Shown: positions 8,780-17,057 of the stretch, one piece after another
How positions within the stretch are numbered: the first letter of the stretch is position 1
Layout: each line of letters starts with the position of its first letter
Source: DAOUBP01 sp034432655
GTDB taxonomy: Bacteria > Chloroflexota > Anaerolineae > CG2-30-64-16
DNA: 56,894 nucleotides
Reading direction: 5' to 3'
NCBI GenBank assembly: GCA_034432655.1
Contig: DAOUBP010000159.1
Span: 1-56,894 of the forward strand
Notes under the pieces: model-generated
Database searches by the model: none
What the model saw: only the letters and a program-made list of their open reading frames with translations
Told to the model about the DNA's origin: nothing
Made by a program: the position numbers and the translations under genes

Positions 8780-10456
8780 TCAGTCCAGGGTGACGTCATA
8801 GCCGCTGTCCTGAAGAATGGCCAGCAGCCGGGGCAGGTTGGCCTCTTTGACCAGCACCGCCTGCGCCGAGATCAGCTCGCCCAACAGCGGCGCAATGGCC
8901 GGGTCACTACGCAGGGCGGCCAGCGTGCTGGCATCCGCCGTTCGCAATATCGCCCCGCGCGCGATGCGCACTGCGCCCAGCTGGCGGTCGAAACGCTTCA
9001 GCGCCGCTGCGACTTGCGGCGGCAGCCGGCCGGCCGTGGCCCGGCGCAGGAATTCGGCGGCCGCCTCGCCCTTCAGCCCGGAGGCGCGGGCACGCGCCAG
9101 ACTGCTGCGGGTGATCCGATGCCGGGTGGCTGTCGCCGTCGGCTCGGGGAGGGGATCGGTGAACCGCAGCAACCGGAAGCGGTCCAGCAACGGGCACAGC
9201 AGGGGCGCGGTGACCACGAAGTCCTCACCCACGCTCAGCCGTTCCGGCCTGGGGAGTCGGGCCGGTGTCCTGTTCGCCAGCCAGGCTGCCCCAGATCGTG
9301 TCATGCGAAAGGCCTGGGCCTGGTGCGAGGGCGCATCCAGCGCAACGGCGCCTAACCAATGGAGCGGCCCGGTCACCAGGAAATGGATCAGCCGTCCTTC
9401 CACCTCATCCCAGGATGTGAAGCCGGTCAGGTAACGGCCGGTGGCCGTATCCTTCAGGTACCAGCCGCTATAGCTGCCGTCGGGCCGTTGAAAGTCCGGA
9501 TTCGTCCTTTTGAGATGGGCAATCAGATCGGCCACGCTGTACCACATATCCGCCGACAAGGCGCGCAGCACATCCAGCACAGCCCGGCGGGCCAGGAGCG
9601 GATCGTTGCGCCAATTCCCTTCAGCATGGAGGCCAGGTGTCCGCCGCAGGTCGTTCCAGGCGGTGCTGTCACGCCATGCTGTGAAAAGGGCGGTCATCTG
9701 TTGCCAGTGGTTGCCCCGTAACCAGGCCCCGGCCGCCTGATGATCCACCACCAGCCGGTCGCGATCAACGGCGGCCCAGCCGCGCTCCCGGATGAGTGTC
9801 AACAGAAATTCGCAGCGCAGCAGATCGGGGAACAGCAACCGGTTGCATACCTGCGCGAGCCGGGCTGGCAAGGGGTGGCCATCAGGGTTGAGGGCCAACG
9901 GCTCGGCGCGGAGCAGGGCCAACACGGTGCACGCGTCGACTGCCAGGCGGTTCTGCATGACGATCGCGGTGGCCGGCGCAGGCACGGGCGATAACGCTGG
10001 GACGGGCTCGACAGTGCCGGGCTGCGCGAACGCGCCTGGGACGGCCAGATCTTCGGGGATGTAGACGTATTCCAGCGGCCCGTCTCCAAAATCGGCAAAC
10101 GCGCGGAAGATCAGCCCGCGGTACCACAGTTCTTCAGCTGCGTTTTCGGGTTGGCGCCAGGTGGCCTCGCGTTCCAACCGGCCAGGGCCGACCGGCCGGA
10201 TCTCGCCGTGCAGTCGCGCAAAGCGGGCCACGTTCATGCGTTTGCCGGCGGCCAACAACGCGGCCCAGGCGGCGCGACCGGACGGTGAGCAGGCGGATAG
10301 CGCCGCGTGCACGGTCTCCACATCAGCCAGGCAGGCGGCCAATTGTTCTGCGACTTCGCTCCTTATGTTGGAGGACAGCTCGACCCCCAACAGCTCCGCA
10401 ATGCCGCGCAGCAGGGCCATGGGGTGATCGTTCAGGCTTGCCAGCAGGGTACGCAT
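8780..10456 (-). CDS. Helicase_C_3 (XPB/Ssl2 N-terminal-like) domain protein, no helicase core
   Basis: A 558-residue soluble protein resembling the helicase-associated proteins of Actinobacteria and Chloroflexi that carry an XPB/Ssl2 N-terminal-like domain. The C-terminus (RDPAIAPL-like segment, then QAVLVKEANLPRLLAIL) is the recognisable part; the middle contains winged-helix-like stretches (MWYSVADLIAHLKRTN). No Walker A or DEAD motif was seen, so it is not itself a helicase. The start is ATG 10456; an upstream frame extends to 10540, but a TATAAT box seven bases before 10456 points to a leaderless transcript from here. The function of the family is not established; DNA binding is likely. 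Confidence 0.7.
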   Translation of the reverse strand: MRTLLASLNDHPMALLRGIAELLGVELSSNIRSEVAEQLAACLADVETVHAALSACSPSGRAAWAALLAAGKRMNVARFARLHGEIRPVGPGRLEREATWRQPENAAEELWYRGLIFRAFADFGDGPLEYVYIPEDLAVPGAFAQPGTVEPVPALSPVPAPATAIVMQNRLAVDACTVLALLRAEPLALNPDGHPLPARLAQVCNRLLFPDLLRCEFLLTLIRERGWAAVDRDRLVVDHQAAGAWLRGNHWQQMTALFTAWRDSTAWNDLRRTPGLHAEGNWRNDPLLARRAVLDVLRALSADMWYSVADLIAHLKRTNPDFQRPDGSYSGWYLKDTATGRYLTGFTSWDEVEGRLIHFLVTGPLHWLGAVALDAPSHQAQAFRMTRSGAAWLANRTPARLPRPERLSVGEDFVVTAPLLCPLLDRFRLLRFTDPLPEPTATATRHRITRSSLARARASGLKGEAAAEFLRRATAGRLPPQVAAALKRFDRQLGAVRIARGAILRTADASTLAALRSDPAIAPLLGELISAQAVLVKEANLPRLLAILQDSGYDVTLD

Positions 10457-10463
10457 GAAAAAG

Positions 10464-10492
10464 ATTATACCTTGCGCGTGGAACCCTTCCAA
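10464..10492 (-). promoter_or_regulatory. Promoter of the Helicase_C_3-type gene, probably leaderless
   Basis: On the minus strand TTGGAA (10487-10492), a 17-base spacer and a perfect TATAAT (10464-10469) end seven bases before ATG 10456. Transcription should start at the A of the ATG. There is no ribosome binding site. Confidence 0.65.
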
Positions 10493-10621
10493 ATGGCCGC
10501 AGAACACAGCCGACAGATGAGGTGACCAAACGGAAACCAAAGCGCTTGCGCGTTCGTAATAAGCGGTGTAATCTTCACCTGTGATTACTTCGTTGTGAAG
10601 AAGGACGAAGAGGTGGTGAAA

Positions 10622-10987
10622 ATGGCAAGCACGATGAAATCACCGCAGGCGAAAGTCGGCCTGCTGGGCGAGATCCTGCGCAACCTCAGGCTGGTATGGC
10701 GGCTCTTGCGAGATCCGCGCGTGCCGCTATTGAACAAGCTGATCATCCCGGGCCTGATCCTGGCCTACTTTTTGTGGCCGGCCGACCTGCTGCCCGATAT
10801 TTTCCCGCTGCTAGGCCAGGCGGACGACCTGATTCTGCTGGCGTTGGCCCTGAAGCTGTTTGTTGATCTCTGTCCGGCGGAGATCGTGCGCCAGTATCGG
10901 GAGGGAAGGCCGGGCAGCAATGCAGGCAAATCGGCCAGTCATGCGTCCGAAGAGGTTATTGAGGCCGAGTACCGCATCGTGGAATAA
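10622..10987 (+). CDS. DUF1232 (YkvA-like) small membrane protein
   Basis: A 121-residue protein with the DUF1232 core: RDPRVPLLNKLIIPGLILAY followed by WPADLLPDI and a second hydrophobic stretch (DDLILLALALKLFVDLCP). It should form a two-helix membrane hairpin with a charged cytoplasmic tail. The role of the family is unknown. ATG 10622 is preceded by GAGG and preferred over GTG 10595. The divergent gap from the Helicase_C_3-type gene contains an imperfect palindrome (GTAATC, 9 bases, GATTAC at 10571-10591) that might be an operator. Confidence 0.75.
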   Translation: MASTMKSPQAKVGLLGEILRNLRLVWRLLRDPRVPLLNKLIIPGLILAYFLWPADLLPDIFPLLGQADDLILLALALKLFVDLCPAEIVRQYREGRPGSNAGKSASHASEEVIEAEYRIVE

Positions 10988-11002
10988 GACGCCCCAGGTA
11001 GA

Positions 11003-12409
11003 TCATCCGTTGTCCAGCACAGGTTCGGCGATCAGATCATAGGCCATGGCGCCGGTGATCCGCACGCGAGCCATCTGGCCCACCGGCAGCAGGCCGTGCA
11101 CTACCACCAGGCCGTCCACTTCGGGCGCATCGCGATAACTGCGGGCCAACGACACGGGCTGGCGCTCCGGGCGGCGGCGCGAGCTGCCCTTCCCGGCCGA
11201 CCCTGAGTGCGCGTCCGCGGCAAGATCGAGTTCACCGTGCGCCTCGACCAGCACGTCCAGGATGCGTCCCACCTGCGCCTGATTGCGCGCCAGCGAAATC
11301 CTTTGTTGTAAGGCCATCAATCGGGCGTAGCGCTCCTGCTTGATTGGATCGGGCACCTGGTCGGGCATGGCGAACGCCGGCGTGCCCGGCTCAGGGCTGA
11401 AAGTGAAAACGCCCACCTTATCGAACTGGATCATCGCCACGAAATCGAGCAGCCCCTGGAACTCTTCTTCTGTTTCACCCGGAAAGCCCACGATGAAGGT
11501 GCTGCGCAATGCTATATCGGGCATGGCTGTGCGCATCCTGGCCAGGGTGTCCAGGAGCGCGTCCACGTTGCTGGGCCGAAACATGCGACGCAGGGTGGCA
11601 GGATGGCCGTGTTGCAATGGGATATCCAGGTAATGGCAGATGCGCGGGTCACCGGCCATGGTCTCGATCAAGGCATCGGAGACATGACCGGGGTAGGCGT
11701 ACATCAGCCGCAGCCAGCGTAGTTCGGGCGTGGCGTCCAAAATCGCCCGTATGAGCTCCGGCAGCGCGTCGGGCCGGCCCAGGTCTCGGCCATAATCGGT
11801 GGTGTCCTGGGCAATGATGATCAGTTCCTGCGCCCCTTGGGCGACCAGCGCCTGCGCCTCGGCCACGATCGCGTCCTGCGGCCGGCTGCGCAGCCGGCCT
11901 TTGAAGCTGGGGATGGAACAAAACGCGCACGGCGCGTTGCATCCTTCACTGATCTTAAGGTATGCGCTGCCGGTGGTCACCGGCGGCCGGAGCAGAGGTC
12001 CGGTCGGCGGCTCCGGGGGGTCGCCCAGGAGCGCGTAGCGGCCAAAAGCCCGTTGCCCCTGGCCCCCGCGCAACCCCTGGATGAACGGCACGATTTCCAT
12101 CCAGCGCCGCGTGCCCAAAAGGCCATCCACCCCTGGCACCTCTTTGATGATGCGCTCTCCGTTGCGCTGGGCCATACAGCCGGCCGCGATCAACATCTGC
12201 CCGCGGCGTTTGTTGCGAGCCAGCTCGCGCAGGGCGGCCAGTGATTCCTCCTCGGCTGCGGCCAGGAAGCCGCAAGTGTTCACGATGACCACGTCGGCAT
12301 CTTTGGGGGCGGCTGTGCCCTGATAGCCGGCCTGGCTCAGGAGCATCGCCATGCCTTCGCTGTCTACGGTGTTCTTCGGGCAACCCAGGGTGAGCAGGTA
12401 ATATTGCAT
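11003..12409 (-). CDS. rimO: Ribosomal protein S12 methylthiotransferase RimO
   Basis: A 468-residue MiaB/RimO-family radical SAM methylthiotransferase, which adds a methylthio group to an aspartate of ribosomal protein S12. Order: UPF0004 domain from residue 1 (YLLTLGCPKNTVDSEG, Cys10 as the first auxiliary-cluster ligand), radical SAM domain with Cys-x3-Cys-x2-Cys (CNAPCAFC), and a C-terminal TRAM domain. The opening LGCPKNxVDSE is the signature that separates RimO from MiaB. The TRAM domain is preceded by a charged, Ser/Arg-rich insertion (GSAGKGSSRRR) not usual for the family. ATG 12409 is chosen because it begins the conserved domain and has GAGGA upstream; the frame extends to 12433. 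Confidence 0.9.
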   Translation of the reverse strand: MQYYLLTLGCPKNTVDSEGMAMLLSQAGYQGTAAPKDADVVIVNTCGFLAAAEEESLAALRELARNKRRGQMLIAAGCMAQRNGERIIKEVPGVDGLLGTRRWMEIVPFIQGLRGGQGQRAFGRYALLGDPPEPPTGPLLRPPVTTGSAYLKISEGCNAPCAFCSIPSFKGRLRSRPQDAIVAEAQALVAQGAQELIIIAQDTTDYGRDLGRPDALPELIRAILDATPELRWLRLMYAYPGHVSDALIETMAGDPRICHYLDIPLQHGHPATLRRMFRPSNVDALLDTLARMRTAMPDIALRSTFIVGFPGETEEEFQGLLDFVAMIQFDKVGVFTFSPEPGTPAFAMPDQVPDPIKQERYARLMALQQRISLARNQAQVGRILDVLVEAHGELDLAADAHSGSAGKGSSRRRPERQPVSLARSYRDAPEVDGLVVVHGLLPVGQMARVRITGAMAYDLIAEPVLDNG

Positions 12410-12430
12410 CTGACCGTCCTCAAGAATGAA

Positions 12431-12480
12431 CAACGGGCAGTGAGCAGCCAGATGTCATCTTGGCTGCCCATCGCCCGTTG
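12431..12480 (-). terminator. Hairpin terminator after the rodZ-like gene
   Basis: Outer arms 12431-12438/12473-12480 and inner arms 12444-12450/12461-12467 form a long interrupted stem between the rodZ-like gene and rimO, followed on the minus strand by a T-rich stretch. It would end the rodZ-like transcript just before rimO. Confidence 0.6.
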
Positions 12481-12498
12481 TTGGGATTTGTGTTGTTG

Positions 12499-13461
12499 TT
12501 ACCCGGCCGGTGTGGGTGTGGCTGCGGCGGGCTCCGGCGTGGGTGGAGCTGCTGTACCTGGTTCTTTCTCGGTGATCTGTTCGTTTTCCACGGCCCAGGC
12601 CCGTTCCACCACCTGGCCGATGGCGCCCATCGGGCCCAGCTCTTCCCCGTTCAAGATCAGGATCACACCGCCCGCGTTACCGGTCCGCACGACGATGCTT
12701 TGATCTGCGTCCCAGATGCGTGTCTGGCCGGCCTCCAGCACCCCTTCTTCCACGATCTGGCCGTCAACGGTGACGCGCAGCCAGGCGCGTTGAGCGGCGC
12801 GCAGCTCCAGCGTGATGCGGGCGACGACTTCCGGCGTCGCGGTGGGCCGCGGGGTAGGGGTGGGTGAAGGCGGCACCGTGGGGGTGGGCAGGATCAGCAA
12901 GCTGGATGTCGGCGTTGGCAACACCTGAGTGGGCGTCTCTGTGGGTTTCGGCGTGGCCGTAACGACCCAGCGGGTGGCCGTGGCGGTGGCAGTGGCGGTC
13001 GCCGATGGCGCGGGGCCAAAGGCGCGCAGAAGGTTCCAGTCCCAACTCAGGTTATCCCGGTTGAGCAGCCACCAGCTTCCGACCGCCAAGACAACCACCA
13101 GCAGTAACGCCAGGGCCCACGGCCACCAGGTTGTGGCAGGCCGGCCTTCATCCAGGGTAACTTCCAGGGGCCGGTAGTCCACCAGCCGAGGTTTGCCCGG
13201 CTCGGCAATAGGCACGTTTATGCCAGCGTCGCCGCTCTCCTCCGCGTATTTTTTCAGAGCTGCTTCAGCGTCCAGGCCGAGGTAATTGGCGTATGTGCGC
13301 AGGAAGCCGCGCGCTACGGTGCCGCGCGGCAGGCAATGAAAGTCGCCGCGTTCCAGCGCGTCCAGATATTTCTGGCGGATGCGCGTTGCGGCCTCCACAT
13401 CGGCCAGGCTGACTTGTTTGGCAGTGCGTGTTTCACGCAGCAGGCGCCCGAGTTCACTCAT
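12499..13461 (-). CDS. RodZ-like protein: HTH, one membrane segment, DUF4115
   Basis: A 320-residue protein with a Cro/C1-type helix-turn-helix at residues 1-70 (LGRLLRETR, ATRIRQKYLDALE), a linker, one membrane segment near residues 115-140 (WWPWALALLLVVVLAVGSWW), a long outward Pro/Thr-rich region and a C-terminal beta domain of the DUF4115 type (AWLRVTVDGQIVEEGVLEAG). RodZ links the MreB cytoskeleton to the envelope. No mre gene is in the window, so that partner is inferred from the family. The Pro/Thr linker is unusually long. ATG 13461 is chosen because it begins the HTH. A strong promoter with a perfect palindrome lies just upstream. Confidence 0.8.
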   Translation of the reverse strand: MSELGRLLRETRTAKQVSLADVEAATRIRQKYLDALERGDFHCLPRGTVARGFLRTYANYLGLDAEAALKKYAEESGDAGINVPIAEPGKPRLVDYRPLEVTLDEGRPATTWWPWALALLLVVVLAVGSWWLLNRDNLSWDWNLLRAFGPAPSATATATATATRWVVTATPKPTETPTQVLPTPTSSLLILPTPTVPPSPTPTPRPTATPEVVARITLELRAAQRAWLRVTVDGQIVEEGVLEAGQTRIWDADQSIVVRTGNAGGVILILNGEELGPMGAIGQVVERAWAVENEQITEKEPGTAAPPTPEPAAATPTPAG

Positions 13462-13499
13462 GAGACGGCTTTCCCATGCAGAATTGGATAGGCTGACCA

Positions 13500-13528
13500 A
13501 ATATACCCGCACCGGGGCGAAAAGTCAA
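13500..13528 (-). promoter_or_regulatory. Promoter of the rodZ-like gene
   Basis: Minus-strand TTGACT (13523-13528), 17-base spacer, TATATT (13500-13505). The start is expected near 13493, about 30 bases before ATG 13461. Confidence 0.65.
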
Positions 13529-13541
13529 ACGGTCGTTTGAC
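13524..13541. promoter_or_regulatory. Perfect palindrome over the -35 region, possible operator
   Basis: GTCAAACG, two central bases, CGTTTGAC: eight-base arms match exactly and one arm overlaps the -35 hexamer of the rodZ-like promoter. The layout suits a dimeric repressor. The regulator is unknown. Confidence 0.5.
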
Positions 13542-13561
13542 CCGTGCAACGTTTTCGCCCC

Positions 13562-15340
13562 TCACAACTGCAACCATACCATCTTCAGATACGGCTCCTG
13601 CCCCGGGCAGGTGGGGAAGTCCAGCCCGGGCTCGTGGTGGACGCCGATGATCTCGGCCCGCCGGCCGGCTTTCGCGATCCCAGCCAGGACGCGCTCGCGA
13701 AACGCGCGCCAGGGCAATTCGGCCACGTTGCAACACGCCAGCAGCAGACCACCAGGGCTTGTCACCTGCGCGGCCAGGGCTGCTAGCTCGGCATAATCTT
13801 GCGCAGCTGAGAAGGTACGCTCCTTGGTCCGGGCAAACCCGGGCGGATCCAGGATGACCATATCAAAACGCTCTTGCCGCCTGGCGAAACGCGCCAGCCA
13901 GTCGAACGCGTCGCCGAAGACGAAGTCGTGCGGGTCGGGCTCAAAGCCGTTGGCGCGGTAATTCTCCTGGCCCCAGGCCAGCGCGGATTTGGAAAGGTCC
14001 AGGTTGAGGACGCGCGCGGCCCCTCCGGCCATTGCCGCCACACCGAAGCCACACGTGTACGCAAAGCAGTTTAACACCCGCCGGCCAGCCGCCCAGGCAC
14101 GAACACGCGCTCGCCCTTCCCGCATATCGGGAAACAGGCCGACGCTCAACCCCTCGCCGGAGCGGATCTGATAAACCAACCCCTCCTCCTGTGCCGTCCA
14201 CGACAGCCCCAGGTCTGGCCCCACAACGGGCTGGGCGGGCGCCAACTCGGCCATTTGCGCTTCTGAAAGGCGGCTGGCCTGCCGCGGCCGATAACGGACG
14301 TAGACAGCGCGTGCGCCAGAGAGAGCGAGAAGGGCAGACCACAGGGCCGCGGGCAGCGGCCGGGGTATCCCTCCGCCGTCATAAATCCCGGCGACCAGCG
14401 CTTCGCCATAACGGTCAACGGTCAGGCCCGGCAAGCCGTCGGCCGCCGCGTTGACCAACCGGTAGATGGTCGTGGCGGGGTCGGCGGCCAGCGGCGCACG
14501 CCGTGCAACAGCCAGCTCTAACAGCGGGAGCGCCGCCCTTTCCTGCGCAAGACCGGATAGACTCCCAGTCGGTTTCTCTCCATCCACACCGGACCGGCTA
14601 AAGCCTCGCATCCAGCCTTCGATGCCCTGAACCCAGACTGGGGGTGGCGCAGTGAACGTCATGGGCTGACCTGTGGCCGGATGCGGGAGGGTCAACCGCC
14701 AGGCGTGCAGGCACAGCCGCGGGTAAAACGGATGAAGCGGCTCGCCGCCCCGGGCCCTCGGGGTGTAGAGTGGATCTCCCACCACCGGACAGCCGATGTG
14801 CGCCAGATGCAGACGGATCTGGTGGGTGCGGCCGGTCTCGGGGATGATCTCCAGCAACGTGACCCCTGGCTTTGCAGTAACGACTTCAGTAGTTACTCCT
14901 CGCGAACGGCTCAAGTCATCACTGCGAAGCTGGCTTAGCACCCGATACTGCGTGCGCGCCGGTTGGCCGCGCGGATCGGCTAGGGTTGTTACGCGATACC
15001 GGCCGTCCCGATCACGGGCGATCGGCGCGTCGACGATCCCTGTGGGCTTCGGCGGCCTGCCCCAGACCAGGGCCAGATAGACCTTTTGCGCGGCTCGTCC
15101 CTCGAACGCCGCGGCCAGCGCCTTATTGGCTTCGGGCCTGGCGCTGAACAGCAACACCCCCGACGTGTCCGCGTCCAGCCGTTGGTGCATCCCCAGGTAT
15201 GACAGCCCTGTCTGGCGCAGCACGATGCGCAACGCGTCACCCGGATAGGGATCGCGCGGGTCGGCCGCGTGGGTGGGGATCCCTACCGGCTTGTCCACCA
15301 CGATCAGGTCCGAATCCTGGTAGAGGATAGTCAGACGCAT
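13562..15340 (-). CDS. Fusion of RluA-type pseudouridine synthase and RlmI-type rRNA methyltransferase
   Basis: A 592-residue two-domain RNA modification enzyme. Residues 1-235 are an RluA-family pseudouridine synthase with the catalytic Asp56 in QRLDADTSG and the later GRTHQIRLHLAH motif. Residues about 255-592 match the RlmI/YccW-type 23S rRNA cytosine-5 methyltransferases: a TVDRYG segment, SAM motif (CFAYTCGFGV), acidic strand end (LNLDLS) and ILDPPGF. Both halves look intact. The fusion joins two 23S rRNA modifications in one chain; the target sites are inferred from the families. The start lies one base after the aspS stop, so the gene is in the aspS T-box operon. A palindromic repeat at 14874-14925 is read in frame inside the synthase domain. 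Confidence 0.85.
   Translation of the reverse strand: MRLTILYQDSDLIVVDKPVGIPTHAADPRDPYPGDALRIVLRQTGLSYLGMHQRLDADTSGVLLFSARPEANKALAAAFEGRAAQKVYLALVWGRPPKPTGIVDAPIARDRDGRYRVTTLADPRGQPARTQYRVLSQLRSDDLSRSRGVTTEVVTAKPGVTLLEIIPETGRTHQIRLHLAHIGCPVVGDPLYTPRARGGEPLHPFYPRLCLHAWRLTLPHPATGQPMTFTAPPPVWVQGIEGWMRGFSRSGVDGEKPTGSLSGLAQERAALPLLELAVARRAPLAADPATTIYRLVNAAADGLPGLTVDRYGEALVAGIYDGGGIPRPLPAALWSALLALSGARAVYVRYRPRQASRLSEAQMAELAPAQPVVGPDLGLSWTAQEEGLVYQIRSGEGLSVGLFPDMREGRARVRAWAAGRRVLNCFAYTCGFGVAAMAGGAARVLNLDLSKSALAWGQENYRANGFEPDPHDFVFGDAFDWLARFARRQERFDMVILDPPGFARTKERTFSAAQDYAELAALAAQVTSPGGLLLACCNVAELPWRAFRERVLAGIAKAGRRAEIIGVHHEPGLDFPTCPGQEPYLKMVWLQL
14874..14925. repeat. Palindromic repeat inside the pseudouridine synthase coding region
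   Basis: Arms 14874-14889 and 14910-14925 are complementary at 13 of 16 positions. Read on the minus strand, one arm is CTGAAGTCGTTACTGC, whose core recurs in the tandem repeat at 25398-25481. In the protein it encodes TTEVVTAKP between RVLSQLRSDD and LLEIIPETGRTH, where relatives normally have a short loop. Confidence 0.6.
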
Positions 15341-15341
15341 G

Positions 15342-16646
15342 TTACGGCTTCAACCGGTTCAAATCCCTCGGGAACAACGTGGCCAGACGGATGTTGTCCA
15401 GGCCCAATAACTGCATGATAAAACGTTCCAGGCCGATGGCAAAGCCGCCGTGGGGCGGCATGCCGTATTTGAACGCTTCGAAATACGTCTCAAACGGCGC
15501 CAGGTCGGTGTAACCGCGCGCGGCTGCGCTGGCCAGGTAATCTTGATAGCGATGCAGCCGCTGGCCCCCGGTGACCAGCTCGGTGCCGCGGAACAAGAGG
15601 TCAAAGGAATTCGAAAAACGCGGGTCGGCCGGGTTCGGATGGGTGTAGAACGGCCGTTTGGCCATGGGATAGCCCGTGACGAAAAGGAAGTCGCTGCCGT
15701 GCTCCTCTTGCGCCCACTGGCCCAGCCAGCGCTCATGCTGAGGCGCCAGATCGGGCTCTCCCCGACAGTCCTCGCCCCACCGCTGCCAGATCAACTCCTG
15801 GGCCTCCGGGAAGTAGATAGCAGGGAACTCGGGCGGGGCAGCCGGCAGCACGACGTTCAACATCGCCAGCTCGGCCCCATAATGGGCCTGCAGGTGGGCC
15901 AGGATGCCGTGGATCACCCTGGTCAGGACCGCCATCACATCGCGGTGATCGCGAATGAAGCCCAGCTCCACGTCCAGGCTCACATACTCATTGATGTGGC
16001 GCACCGTATCATGAGGCTCGGCGCGGAAAACCGGCCCCACCTCGTACACCCGCTCGAACACCCCCACCATGATCTGCTTGTAGAATTGAGGGCTTTGCGC
16101 CAGATACGCCCGCTGGCCGAAGTAATCCACAGCAAAAACGTTGGCGCCGCTTTCGGTCGCCGAAGCCACCAGTTTGGGGGTCTGGATCTCCGTGAAGCCC
16201 AGCTCGTTCAAAGTAGCCCGAAAGCCGGCCATGATCCCGGCGGACAGGCGGAAGAGGGCGCGCTTCAAAGGATGGCGCAAACCGACCGTGGCATGGTCGA
16301 GGAAGACGGGCAGGCTGGCTTTGATCTCCGGCTTGTTCAGCGAAAAGGGCAGGGCATCGTGCACCGGAGAGAGGATTTCGAACGACGGCGCGTGAATTTC
16401 GACCCCACCCGGCGCTTGCGGTTCGGCCACCGCTATACCCTCCACTGCCAGGACTGTTTCAGGCAACAGCCCTTCCAGGGCCGCCAGCGCCTCAGGCCGG
16501 TCAATCACCACCTGCACGGTGCCGCGCGCGTCGCGCAAGACCAGGAAGTTGATGCCGCCCAGCCGGCGTAATGTATGCCACCAGCCGGCCACCCGAACCC
16601 GCTCGCCGATGTGTGCATGCACCTCAGAAGTATAAATCCGTTTCAC
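15342..16646 (-). CDS. aspS: Aspartyl-tRNA synthetase, archaeal type, probably non-discriminating
   Basis: A 434-residue class II synthetase. An N-terminal OB-fold anticodon-binding domain (residues 1-105) precedes a catalytic domain with motif 2 (FRAEPHDTVRH), GTELVTGGQRLHRY and motif 3 (GLERFIMQLLGLDNIR). The length and the lack of the GAD insertion mark the archaeal/eukaryal AspRS group. His24 (GWWHTL) and Pro79 (QAPGG) occupy the positions that distinguish non-discriminating enzymes (His/Pro) from discriminating ones (Trp/Lys), so it probably charges both tRNA-Asp and tRNA-Asn with Asp, the latter then amidated by GatCAB. The start is GTG 16646, with GGAGG five bases upstream. A T-box leader precedes it; the fusion gene follows in the same operon. 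Confidence 0.9.
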   Translation of the reverse strand: MKRIYTSEVHAHIGERVRVAGWWHTLRRLGGINFLVLRDARGTVQVVIDRPEALAALEGLLPETVLAVEGIAVAEPQAPGGVEIHAPSFEILSPVHDALPFSLNKPEIKASLPVFLDHATVGLRHPLKRALFRLSAGIMAGFRATLNELGFTEIQTPKLVASATESGANVFAVDYFGQRAYLAQSPQFYKQIMVGVFERVYEVGPVFRAEPHDTVRHINEYVSLDVELGFIRDHRDVMAVLTRVIHGILAHLQAHYGAELAMLNVVLPAAPPEFPAIYFPEAQELIWQRWGEDCRGEPDLAPQHERWLGQWAQEEHGSDFLFVTGYPMAKRPFYTHPNPADPRFSNSFDLLFRGTELVTGGQRLHRYQDYLASAAARGYTDLAPFETYFEAFKYGMPPHGGFAIGLERFIMQLLGLDNIRLATLFPRDLNRLKP

Positions 16647-16659
16647 AGGCGCCTCCAAC

Positions 16660-16995
16660 GAGATATAAAAAGCGCTCCCCGTCGCCAAGGACGAGGAGCG
16701 CGCTCGCGGTGCCACCTTGGTTCGCCACGACCTCACGGCCGCGGCCTCAGCGGTCAACCCTGACCCAACCCGATAACGGCGGTCACCGGCCTGGGCCTAC
16801 CCCTGCTCTGCGGCACAAGCCAGGCTCCGCGCAGAAACCCGCTTTGCCTCCCGAACGTTGCAGGCTCGACCCCGCAGCTCCGGAGCGTTTTTCCGGGGGG
16901 ACGCAGGCGGCCTTCGCAGCAGCTAGCCGCTCTCTGGGCTGCGCCTTGACCCCGTACTCTTTCCATCATCGCTTTTGCCTGATATGTTTGTGGCG
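16660..16995 (-). ncRNA. T-box riboswitch of aspS, probable Asn specifier
   Basis: Minus-strand leader with the T-box landmarks. Stem I contains AGTA (16955-16958), AGAGAG (16930-16935) and GCTGCTGCGAAGG. The specifier-loop 3' side reads GGAAAAACG, in which AAC (16887-16889) is the best codon candidate. The antiterminator T-box sequence lies at 16705-16718 and contains TGGCACCGCG. A competing terminator of about 12 bp with TTTTT ends at 16667. The TGGC bulge pairs with a GCCA end, matching G73 of tRNA-Asn and tRNA-Asp. Uncharged tRNA should prevent termination. The specifier register (AAC versus AAA) is the uncertain part. Confidence 0.85.
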
Positions 16996-16998
16996 CAG

Positions 16999-17028
16999 AG
17001 GATACCATGAGGCGGGCGCGGCTGTCAA
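16999..17028 (-). promoter_or_regulatory. Promoter of the aspS T-box operon
   Basis: Minus-strand TTGACA (17023-17028), 18-base spacer, TATCCT (16999-17004). It stands back to back with the promoter of the tRNA-Ala/leuS unit, with 29 bases between the two -35 boxes. Confidence 0.65.
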
Positions 17029-17057
17029 GCTCGATCCTAAAGGCTCAAAAAGGCAAT

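Noticed and set aside
15450..16571. A 373-codon plus-strand frame opposite aspS
   Set aside because: The minus strand encodes all class II synthetase motifs; the opposite frame has no protein-like features.
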